NCBI RefSeq assembly: GCF_022865125.1
Contig: NZ_CP094828.1
Span: 2,659,219-2,723,218 of the forward strand
Direction: 5' to 3'
DNA: 64,000 bases
From: Acuticoccus sp. I52.16.1
Lineage (GTDB): Bacteria; Pseudomonadota; Alphaproteobacteria; Rhizobiales; Amorphaceae
Part shown: one piece after another, positions 33,000-40,127 of the stretch
Position numbering within the stretch: the stretch's first letter is position 1
Layout: every line of letters starts with the position of its first letter
Made by a program: the position numbers and the translations under genes
The notes under the pieces: generated by a model
Seen by the model: the letters and a program-made list of their open reading frames with translations, nothing else
Told to the model about the DNA's origin: nothing
The model's database searches: none

Positions 33000-33862
33000 A
33001 CTTCGCCCAGCAGGTCATCAACGGCATCGTCCTCGGCCATGCCTACGCGCTGATCGCCATCGGCTGGACGGTGCTCCTCGGCGTCGCCCGGCTCGTCAAC
33101 TTCGGCCACGGGCAGATGTACATGGTCGGCGCCTTCGTCACCTGGTTCGCCATGACGACGCTCGGCATGCCCTACCTTGTCGCCATTCCCACCGCGATGA
33201 TCGTCGGCGTCGCGATCGGCTACGTCATGCAGCGCACCATGCTGCAGCTGACCCTGCGCCAGGATCTCGTCTCGGTCATGATCGTCACGCTCGGCTTCGG
33301 CTACATGCTGGAGGGTTCGGCGGCGCTGACCTTCGGCTCCACCGGCCAGATCCTCGACACTCCGCTGTCGCTGAAGGACATCTACATCGGCGACCTGTGG
33401 TTCACCTGGCAGGACGTCGCGATCGTCATCGTCACCATCGTCGTCTTCATCGCGCTGAAGATCGTCGTCGAGCACACGCACGTCGGCCGTCTGGTGCGCA
33501 TGGTGGCCGAGGACCCCAAGCTGGCGCTGCTCGCCGGGATCGACGTGAAGAAGGTCTACCTCGGCGTCTTCGCGTTCGAGGGGGCGGCGGTCGCGCTGGC
33601 GGCGGCGATGATCGCGCCCCGCACACCCATTCTCACCTCGATGGGCTTCGAGGAGGTCATCATCACGTTCGTCGTCGTCGTCATGGGCGGGATCGGCTCG
33701 GTCACCGGGTCGTACGTCGCCGGGCTGGGGCTCGGGCTCTTCTACGCCTTCTTCGGCGCGTACGTGTCGAGCGCCTACGCCACGGCGGCGATGTTCGTGG
33801 TGCTGATCGCGGTGCTCGTGCTGCGACCGGGCGGCCTCGCGGCACCGGCGGGAGGGCGCTGA
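32996..33862 (+). CDS. livH: Branched-chain-type ABC transporter permease LivH
   Basis: 288 residues with about eight membrane segments. Typical LivH text: QVINGIVLGHAYALIAIGWT at the start and LVNFGHGQMYMVGAF near residue 35. The coupling region VRMVAEDPKLALLAGIDVKKVY lies in the middle. Start overlaps livF by 4 bp. Confidence 0.92.
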   Translation: MNFAQQVINGIVLGHAYALIAIGWTVLLGVARLVNFGHGQMYMVGAFVTWFAMTTLGMPYLVAIPTAMIVGVAIGYVMQRTMLQLTLRQDLVSVMIVTLGFGYMLEGSAALTFGSTGQILDTPLSLKDIYIGDLWFTWQDVAIVIVTIVVFIALKIVVEHTHVGRLVRMVAEDPKLALLAGIDVKKVYLGVFAFEGAAVALAAAMIAPRTPILTSMGFEEVIITFVVVVMGGIGSVTGSYVAGLGLGLFYAFFGAYVSSAYATAAMFVVLIAVLVLRPGGLAAPAGGR

Positions 33863-33863
33863 G

Positions 33864-34850
33864 ATGAACGCAGCGCTTCAACTCGTCCTGTGGCCGGCGT
33901 TCGCGGTTCTCGCCTTCTTCGTGCCGGCGATCTTCGGCGGCTCGGGGGTCGTCTACTCGGCCTGCGTCGTCATCGCGATCTTCGCGGTGATGAGCTACGG
34001 GCTCGACGTCATCGTCGGCGATCTCGGCGAAGTCTCGCTCGCGCACCCGGTGTTCTTCGCCATCGGCGCCTATGTGACGGCGATGACGTCCTCGCAGCTC
34101 GGCGTCGGGCCGCTGGTCAGCCTCGCCGCCACCATCGCCTTCGCGCTGCTGGTCGCCGCCGGCATCGCGCTGGTGACGCTGCACCTGCGCGAGTTCGTCT
34201 TCTCCCTCGTCACCTACGCGGTGACGGTGGTGGCGATGACGGTGGCGGCCAACTGGTCCTTCATCGGCGGATCGGACGGGATCAGCGGCATCCCGGTCTT
34301 CTCCCTCTTCGGCTACACGGCCGGCACCGACGCCGAACTGTGGCCGATCGCCTGGGCGATGCTACTCGTGGCGATCTGGCTGGTGGCGGCCTTCCGCCGC
34401 TCGCGCCTCGGCCACGCGGCGATGACGGTGCACCTCAACCCGGCGCTGGCGACGATGTCGGGCATCTCGCCGGCGCGGGTGCGGATGCAGGTGTTCCTGT
34501 TCTCGGCGCCGATCACGGCGGCGGCCGGCTGGCTCTACGCCTACCAGCGCGCCTACGTCAGCGCCGACGTCCTCTCGATCTACTTCCTCATCCTGATGCT
34601 GACGGCGGTGGTGCTCGTCGGTCGGCGCATGTTGCTGGCGCCGCTCGCGGGCGTGGCCATCATCATCCTTCAGGAACGCTTCTTCTCCTGGGGCGCCTAT
34701 GTCGACCGGATCATTCTCGGCGGCGTCCTCGTCATCGTCCTTTCGTTCCTTCCGCGCGGGCTTGCGGGCCTGGTGATCGACGCCAGCCGCCTCCTCGATC
34801 GCGGCGGCGCGGCGCGCGTCGGAACGACCCCCGAACATGAGAAAGGTTGA
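33864..34850 (+). CDS. livM: Branched-chain-type ABC transporter permease LivM
   Basis: 328 residues with eight to nine membrane segments. The LivM motif appears as DVIVGDLGEVSLAHPVFFAIGAYVTA (about 50-75). The transmembrane core is followed by a basic C-terminal tail. One base separates it from livH. It completes the importer with LivGFH and the binding protein. Confidence 0.9.
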   Translation: MNAALQLVLWPAFAVLAFFVPAIFGGSGVVYSACVVIAIFAVMSYGLDVIVGDLGEVSLAHPVFFAIGAYVTAMTSSQLGVGPLVSLAATIAFALLVAAGIALVTLHLREFVFSLVTYAVTVVAMTVAANWSFIGGSDGISGIPVFSLFGYTAGTDAELWPIAWAMLLVAIWLVAAFRRSRLGHAAMTVHLNPALATMSGISPARVRMQVFLFSAPITAAAGWLYAYQRAYVSADVLSIYFLILMLTAVVLVGRRMLLAPLAGVAIIILQERFFSWGAYVDRIILGGVLVIVLSFLPRGLAGLVIDASRLLDRGGAARVGTTPEHEKG

Positions 34851-34856
34851 CCGCTG

Positions 34857-36032
34857 ATGTCCGTCATCTGGGACCCGCCGCTGGATGCGGCCGCCCGCCC
34901 GTGGGTCGAGACCGCGGCGCGCCTCACCGACACCGAGTTCGCCCCCCTGGCCGCCGAGCTCGATCGCGATCAGCGCTACCCCTGGGAGAGCATCAAGACG
35001 CTCGTCGACAGCGGCCTCGCCGGCATCTTCATCCCCAAGGAATACGGCGGCCAGGGCGCGCCGCTGACGACGACGGTCCGCGTCGTGGAGCGCGTCGGCG
35101 AAGGTTGCGCGTCGACCGCGGCGATCCTGTGCGCCTGCCAGCTCGGCGCCTTCCCGGTGCTGCTCGGCGGCACCGAGGCGCAGAAGAAGAAGTACCTCGG
35201 CGAGATGGCCGCGGGCACCGCCACCTCCTTCGCCCTGTCGGAGCGCTCCACCGGGTCGGACGCCGCGGCGATCACCGCGACCGCTGTGCGCGAGGGCGAC
35301 GGCTGGCGCATCCAGGGTGAGAAGTACTGGATCGGCAACGGCGGCGCCTCGCGCTACTACGTGGTCTTCGCCAAGACGGACCCCGCCGCCGGCGGCCGCG
35401 GCATCTCCGCCTTCATGGTCGACAAGGAGGCCGACGGCGTCGCGATCGACGAGCTGAACGACAAGATGGGCATCCGCGGCACGCAGACGTCCAATCTTCA
35501 GCTCGACACCTGGGTGCCGGCAGACGCGATGGTCGGCGAGGAGGGCCGCGCGCTGCGCCTCGCGCTCCAGACGCTCAACGTCGGGCGCATCATGGTCTCC
35601 GCCCAGTCCACCGGGCTGGCGCTGGCGGCCTACCGCGAAGGGGCCGCACGGGCGGTCGAGCGGCACACCTTCGGCAAGCCGATCATCGACAATCAAGGCA
35701 TCGGCTTCCGCCTGGCGGACGTGGCGACCGAGCTGTCGGCCGCGCGCATGATGCTCTACGAGGCGGCGCGGGCCTACGACGCGGGCGAGGACGTCGCCAA
35801 CCTCGGCGCGATGGCCAAGCTCTACACCTCCGAGGTGGCGCACAAGGCCGCCGATGCGGCGGTGCAGATCTGGGGCGGCTTCGGCTACGTGAAGCCGACG
35901 GTGGCCGAGCGGCTCTTCCGCGACCAGCGGATCCTCGAAATCTACGAGGGCACGTCCGAAATTCAGCGGCTTGTCCTGGCGCGCGCCATCAGGAAAGACG
36001 TCGAGACGGCTGCGGACCGCGCTGCCGCCTGA
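34857..36032 (+). CDS. Acyl-CoA dehydrogenase
   Basis: 391 residues. The middle domain has SFALSERSTGSDAAAITATA and the C-terminal domain RHTFGKPIIDNQGIGFRLADVA, then the substrate-contact stretch VQIWGGFGYVKPTVAERLFRDQRILEIYEGTSEIQRLV, in which the E-I-Y-E-G-T-S-E-I-Q region holds the usual catalytic Glu of short-chain and medium-chain enzymes. FAD-dependent desaturation of an acyl-CoA. Sits 6 bp after livM, so it belongs to the import operon. Confidence 0.95.
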   Translation: MSVIWDPPLDAAARPWVETAARLTDTEFAPLAAELDRDQRYPWESIKTLVDSGLAGIFIPKEYGGQGAPLTTTVRVVERVGEGCASTAAILCACQLGAFPVLLGGTEAQKKKYLGEMAAGTATSFALSERSTGSDAAAITATAVREGDGWRIQGEKYWIGNGGASRYYVVFAKTDPAAGGRGISAFMVDKEADGVAIDELNDKMGIRGTQTSNLQLDTWVPADAMVGEEGRALRLALQTLNVGRIMVSAQSTGLALAAYREGAARAVERHTFGKPIIDNQGIGFRLADVATELSAARMMLYEAARAYDAGEDVANLGAMAKLYTSEVAHKAADAAVQIWGGFGYVKPTVAERLFRDQRILEIYEGTSEIQRLVLARAIRKDVETAADRAAA

Positions 36033-36055
36033 CGATCCATGAACAGGGACTGGCG

Positions 36056-36712
36056 ATGACGGCGCACGACACCGATCCCGCGGGCGCGCGGGATCCTGCG
36101 GAAGACATCATCCGAGTTGCGGCCGAGCTCTTCATGAACTTCGGCTACGCCGCGACGTCGATCGACGCCATCGCCGCCAAGCTGGGCGCCACGAAAGGGC
36201 TCGTCTACCACCACTTCAAGAGCAAGTCGCATCTCTACTTCGAGATTCAGCGCACCGCGATGGCGCAGCTCTTCGAGGAGGTGGAACCGCATGCGCGGGC
36301 ACCCGGCCGCGCCGCCGACCGGCTGCGCGCCATGGCCCGCGTGCACCTGATGATGCTGCTGGAGGAGATGCCGGTCCAGAAGGTCGCCGTGCAGGGCCTC
36401 GAGCGGTACCTCTTCGAGGCGGAGGGCTTCCGGCACGCCAAGAGCCTCGCCGAGATCAACCGTCTGCGCGACCAGTACGAGCAGATGTTTGCCGAGGTGA
36501 TCGACCAGGGTGCCCGCGAGGGCGACTTCCTGGACCTGACGCCGCGGCTTCTCACCAAACCCTTCTTCGGCGCGCTCAACTGGGTGACCGTTTGGTACCG
36601 CCCGCGCCGCCTCCAGTCCGATGAAGACGTCGAAACCGTATGCGAGACCCTGGTGGAGTTCGCCATCAAAGGACTCCGCAGGGAGAAAGATAACAATGGG
36701 GACAACGCTTAA
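36056..36712 (+). CDS. TetR-family transcriptional repressor
   Basis: 218 residues. Helix-turn-helix at about 15-60: DIIRVAAELFMNFGYAATSIDAIAAKLGATKGLVYHHFKSK split over these positions. The C-terminal ligand domain is helical and ends GLRREKDN. It lies inside the import operon, between acyl-CoA dehydrogenase and CoA ligase; its last 17 bp overlap the ligase start. TetR proteins of such operons usually bind the CoA ester of the substrate. Candidate operators lie at 29841 and 29949. Confidence 0.93.
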   Translation: MTAHDTDPAGARDPAEDIIRVAAELFMNFGYAATSIDAIAAKLGATKGLVYHHFKSKSHLYFEIQRTAMAQLFEEVEPHARAPGRAADRLRAMARVHLMMLLEEMPVQKVAVQGLERYLFEAEGFRHAKSLAEINRLRDQYEQMFAEVIDQGAREGDFLDLTPRLLTKPFFGALNWVTVWYRPRRLQSDEDVETVCETLVEFAIKGLRREKDNNGDNA

Positions 36713-38030
36713 GGTTCCGTACTCCGATACGATCTGGGACGAGCGGGAGACCTGGTCGCGCGACCGGATCGCCGCCTTCCAGCACGAGGCGCTCGGCCGC
36801 CAGCTCGCCCGCGTCGGCGCGACCAGCGCACACTACGGCCGCGTCTTCGCCGAGGCGGGGTTCGACCCGCGCGACTTCAAGGGCGTCGAGGATCTCGCCA
36901 GGCTGCCCCTCACCAAGAAGGGCGACTACGTGAAGGGCCTCGCCGCCGACCCGCCCTTCGGCTCGTTCCGCGCGATCCCGATGGCGGATGCGGCACGCGT
37001 CCACTTCTCGTCCGGGACGACCTCGAAGCCCGCCCCGGTCCTTTGGAGCCACGACGACATCGAGCGATGGTCGGACCTCTACGCCCGATTCCTCTACGCC
37101 CAGGGCCTGCGGCGCGACGACGTCTTCCACTGCATGTTCGGCTATTCGTGGTTCGTCGGCGGGCTCGGCGCATCGCTGGCCGCGCAGCACCTGGGGGCGC
37201 TGGTGATCCCCGGCGGCTCGGTCGACACCGAGCGGCAGATCGACACCATCCTCGAATACGAGCCGCGCTGCGTCATCGGCACGCCGTCCTTCATGGCCCA
37301 CATCGCCGAGGCGGCAGCGCGGCGCGGGATCGACCTCGCGGCGTCGTCGGTGGAGATGGTGTGCGTCGGCGGCGAGCCGGGCGCGTCGATCCCCGGTACG
37401 CGCGAGCGGATCGAGCGGCAGTGGGGCGCCAAGATGTTCGACTGCTACGGCGCGCTGGAATGCCAGCCGATCGGCTGGGACACCGCGCTGCAGAACGGCC
37501 CGACGCTCGCCGAGGACTTCATCTACGTCGAGATCCTCGACCCCGACACCGACGCACCGGTCCCGGACGGCGCGCCCGGCGTCCTGGTGCTCACCCACCT
37601 CGACAAGGAAGCCTGCCCGCTGGTGCGCTGGTGGACCGGCGATATTGTCGTGCGCAACGCCGCCCCGGCTCCGGACGGGCGCACCCATGCGCGGCTCGAA
37701 GGCGGGGTGCGCGGGCGGGCGGACGACATGCTCATCGTGCGCGGCGTCAACCTCTTCCCCTCGGCGGTGGAGGACGTGGTGCGCGCCCATGCCGGCACGA
37801 CCAACGAGTACGCCATCGTCGTCGACGACACGATGAAGGACCCGGAGACTGGCTTCCTGAAGCGCGTCATGCTGCGGGTCGAGCGGGCGGACATCGACGA
37901 CGAGGCGCTGGGGGCGAGCCTCAAGCAGTGCCTGCGCGACAAGCTGAACGTATCGTTCGACATCGAGGTGCTGGACCCCGGCACGCTGCCGCGCACCGTC
38001 CACAAGGCCAAGCGCCTCCTGAGGGAGTGA
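36696..38030 (+). CDS. PaaK-like (phenylacetate-type) CoA ligase
   Basis: 444 residues from ATG 36696, preceded by GGGAGAAAG inside the TetR gene. ANL-superfamily adenylation motif VHFSSGTTSKPAPVLW (102-117), then FDCYGALECQPIGWD and the hinge region RWWTGDIV and RGRADDMLIVRGVNLFPSAVED, with the catalytic Lys expected near the C-terminus (HKAKRL). This is the phenylacetate-CoA ligase subgroup (short, about 440 aa). It activates a carboxylic acid with ATP and CoA, probably the imported one. Confidence 0.93.
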   Translation: MGTTLKVPYSDTIWDERETWSRDRIAAFQHEALGRQLARVGATSAHYGRVFAEAGFDPRDFKGVEDLARLPLTKKGDYVKGLAADPPFGSFRAIPMADAARVHFSSGTTSKPAPVLWSHDDIERWSDLYARFLYAQGLRRDDVFHCMFGYSWFVGGLGASLAAQHLGALVIPGGSVDTERQIDTILEYEPRCVIGTPSFMAHIAEAAARRGIDLAASSVEMVCVGGEPGASIPGTRERIERQWGAKMFDCYGALECQPIGWDTALQNGPTLAEDFIYVEILDPDTDAPVPDGAPGVLVLTHLDKEACPLVRWWTGDIVVRNAAPAPDGRTHARLEGGVRGRADDMLIVRGVNLFPSAVEDVVRAHAGTTNEYAIVVDDTMKDPETGFLKRVMLRVERADIDDEALGASLKQCLRDKLNVSFDIEVLDPGTLPRTVHKAKRLLRE

Positions 38031-38035
38031 GGCCG

Positions 38036-39133
38036 ATGCCCCCCACTCCCCTCGCCGGCAAGACCGTGGTCGAGTTCTCGCAGTTCATCGCCGGGCCGAC
38101 CGCGGCGCAGCTCCTGGCCGACTTCGGCGCCACCGTCCTGAAGGTGGAGCCGGCGCAGGGCGACGGGTCGCGCGCGCTCGCCGGCACCCGCCACGGCCCG
38201 GCCTACTTCCGCTGCTTCAACACCAACAAGGAGAGCGTCGTCGTCGACATGCGTGCGCCCGAAGGGGCGGCGCGGCTCGGCGAGATGCTGGCGGGTGCGG
38301 ACGCGTTGGTCTGCAACCTCGCCCCGGCGGGGTTGCGCAAACTGGCGCTCGGGCCGGACGACGTGCGCACCCGCTTCCCGCACCTCGTCGCCACCTACGT
38401 CTCCGGCTTCGGCCAGGACGACGACCGCACCTGCATGGACACCATCGCCCAGTGCGAAAGCGGCTTCGCGTGGATGAACGGCAACCTGGGCGGCGATCCG
38501 CGCATCTCCACGTCCTGGCCGGTCGACTTCTACAGCGGGCTCTACGCCGCGCTCTCCACCGCGATGGCGCTGTGCGATGCCAAGCGCGACGGCGGCATGG
38601 TGATCGACCTGACGATGATGGAGGTCGCCTCGGCGATGCTGCTGGCTCCTGCCGCCGTGTTGCTGGCGGAAGGGGCGGCGCTCGGCGCTCCGTCCGGCAA
38701 CCGCGACCGGGCCTCGGCGCCGTCGGGCGTCTACGCCTGCGCCGACGGGCACGTCTACATCTACGCCGGCCTCGACCCCTACTGGGCCGCGCTCCGTCCC
38801 GAGATCGACGGCGAGGACGCTCCCTTCGCCGAGCGCCTGGCCCGCGCCGACGCGTTCGACGCGATGGTCGAGCGATGGACGGGCGGACGCACGGTCGAGG
38901 CGGTGCTCGAGGCGCTGAAGCGGCTGCGCATCCCGGCCGGGAAGGTGCGCCAGCCGGCGGAGGCCCTTTCGATCATCGAGAATCTGCGGCCCGGCGGCGG
39001 CGTCATGCGGCAGCCGGGCGGGGAGGCGGTGCCGAGCTTCCCCGCGCTCTTCGACGGGGCGCGCATCCCCCGCCGCCCGGCACCGGCGCTCGGCGCCATC
39101 AACGACAACGCGACCGAAGGAAACGCGAGATGA
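38036..39133 (+). CDS. Class III (CaiB/BaiF) CoA-transferase
   Basis: 365 residues from ATG 38036 with a GAGGGAG ribosome site. Family start LAGKTVVEFSQFIAGPTAAQLLADFGATVLKVEP; the catalytic Asp lies in the region TCMDTIAQCESGF (about residues 130-140, where CaiB proteins carry Asp in a G-x-D motif). Length is at the short end of the family. Moves CoA between carboxylic acids. It overlaps the next SDR gene by 4 bp (ATGA). With the ligase gene just before it, the operon has two ways of activating an acid. Confidence 0.88.
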   Translation: MPPTPLAGKTVVEFSQFIAGPTAAQLLADFGATVLKVEPAQGDGSRALAGTRHGPAYFRCFNTNKESVVVDMRAPEGAARLGEMLAGADALVCNLAPAGLRKLALGPDDVRTRFPHLVATYVSGFGQDDDRTCMDTIAQCESGFAWMNGNLGGDPRISTSWPVDFYSGLYAALSTAMALCDAKRDGGMVIDLTMMEVASAMLLAPAAVLLAEGAALGAPSGNRDRASAPSGVYACADGHVYIYAGLDPYWAALRPEIDGEDAPFAERLARADAFDAMVERWTGGRTVEAVLEALKRLRIPAGKVRQPAEALSIIENLRPGGGVMRQPGGEAVPSFPALFDGARIPRRPAPALGAINDNATEGNAR

Positions 39134-39927
39134 CTACAGAGTTCGAGGTCCTGAGAGAGGACCTGTTTGCCGGCAAGGGCGCGGTCGTGTCGGGCGCGGG
39201 CACCGGGATCGGGCGCGCCATCGTGATGCGCCTCACCGCGCTCGGAATGAGCGTCACCGGCCTCGGCCGGCGCGAGGAGAAGCTGAAGGAGGTGGAAGCG
39301 GCGACCTCCGACATGCCCGGCTCGTTCCGCTGGAAAAGCGTCAACGTGCGGGAGACGGAGACGCTGGAGGGCGTGATCGCCGAAGCGGGCGAAGCGCACG
39401 GCATCGACCTTCTGGTGAACAACGCCGGCGGGCAGTTCTTCGCCCCCGCCACCAAGATCAGCCGGCGCGGCTGGGACGCGGTGATCGACCTCAACCTCTC
39501 CGCCGTCTTCACCGCCACCAAGGCCGCCTACCCCTATCTGAAATCGGCGCGCGGCGCGGTGGTCAACATGAGCCTCTCGGGCGTCGACCGCGGCTCGATG
39601 GGTCTCGCCCATTCGATCGCCGCGCGCGCCGGCGTGCTGGGCATGACGCGCTCGCTGGCGCTGGAGTGGGCGGCGGACGGGATCCGTCTCAACTGCATGG
39701 GCCCCGGCACGGTGGTGACGTCCGGCCTGTCGGACGAGGCGGCCAAGGCACTCCTCGACGGGCTCGTGGCGGCGACGCCGATGCACCAGGACACCAGCGT
39801 CGAGGAGGTGGCGGAGCTGACGGCCTTCCTGGCGAGCCCCGCCGCCCGGCTGATGACGGGCCAGCTCATCCAGATCGACGGTGGCGCCCACATCGGCGCG
39901 GGCCTGCACATGCTGGACGCCGCCTGA
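39130..39927 (+). CDS. PECR-like SDR (2-enoyl-CoA / 2,4-dienoyl-CoA reductase type)
   Basis: 265 residues. SGAGTGIG (21-28) and LVNNAGGQF (95-103) identify the SDR subgroup of peroxisomal trans-2-enoyl-CoA reductase. As in that subgroup, the standard catalytic Y-x-x-x-K is absent: the equivalent stretch is H161-S-I-A-A-R166-A-G, close to PECR's H-S-G-A-A-R-A-G. The likely reaction is NADPH-dependent reduction of a C=C bond in an unsaturated acyl-CoA. Last gene of the plus arm. Confidence 0.85.
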   Translation: MTTEFEVLREDLFAGKGAVVSGAGTGIGRAIVMRLTALGMSVTGLGRREEKLKEVEAATSDMPGSFRWKSVNVRETETLEGVIAEAGEAHGIDLLVNNAGGQFFAPATKISRRGWDAVIDLNLSAVFTATKAAYPYLKSARGAVVNMSLSGVDRGSMGLAHSIAARAGVLGMTRSLALEWAADGIRLNCMGPGTVVTSGLSDEAAKALLDGLVAATPMHQDTSVEEVAELTAFLASPAARLMTGQLIQIDGGAHIGAGLHMLDAA

Positions 39928-40022
39928 CCGCCGTCGCGCCATGGCAAGGTTTTTCTTATCGTGGCGTTGGGGTAACGTGATCCCGTGTCAACCAGCGCCC
40001 TTTTCCCCCAAGGCCCTAGAAA

Positions 40023-40050
40023 CACGGAATAATCCTTTAGTTGTTCCGTG
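40023..40050. promoter_or_regulatory. Hairpin/inverted repeat upstream of RTX protein gene
   Basis: CACGGAATAA and TTGTTCCGTG form 10-bp arms (one G-U pair in RNA) around an 8-base loop in the 200-bp AT-richer gap before the RTX gene. It could be an operator, an RNA structure in the leader, or the terminator of the upstream operon, but no T-run follows. A TATTAT at 40108-40113 is a possible -10 further down; a TTGACG upstream is too far (21 bp) for a normal -35. Nothing else is seen in the gap. Confidence 0.4.
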
Positions 40051-40127
40051 CGTCGAGCGACCGTTTCGGGACCAGATCGCTTGACGCGCTGATGATTTCG
40101 CGAAAAGTATTATAAGCAAATATTGGC

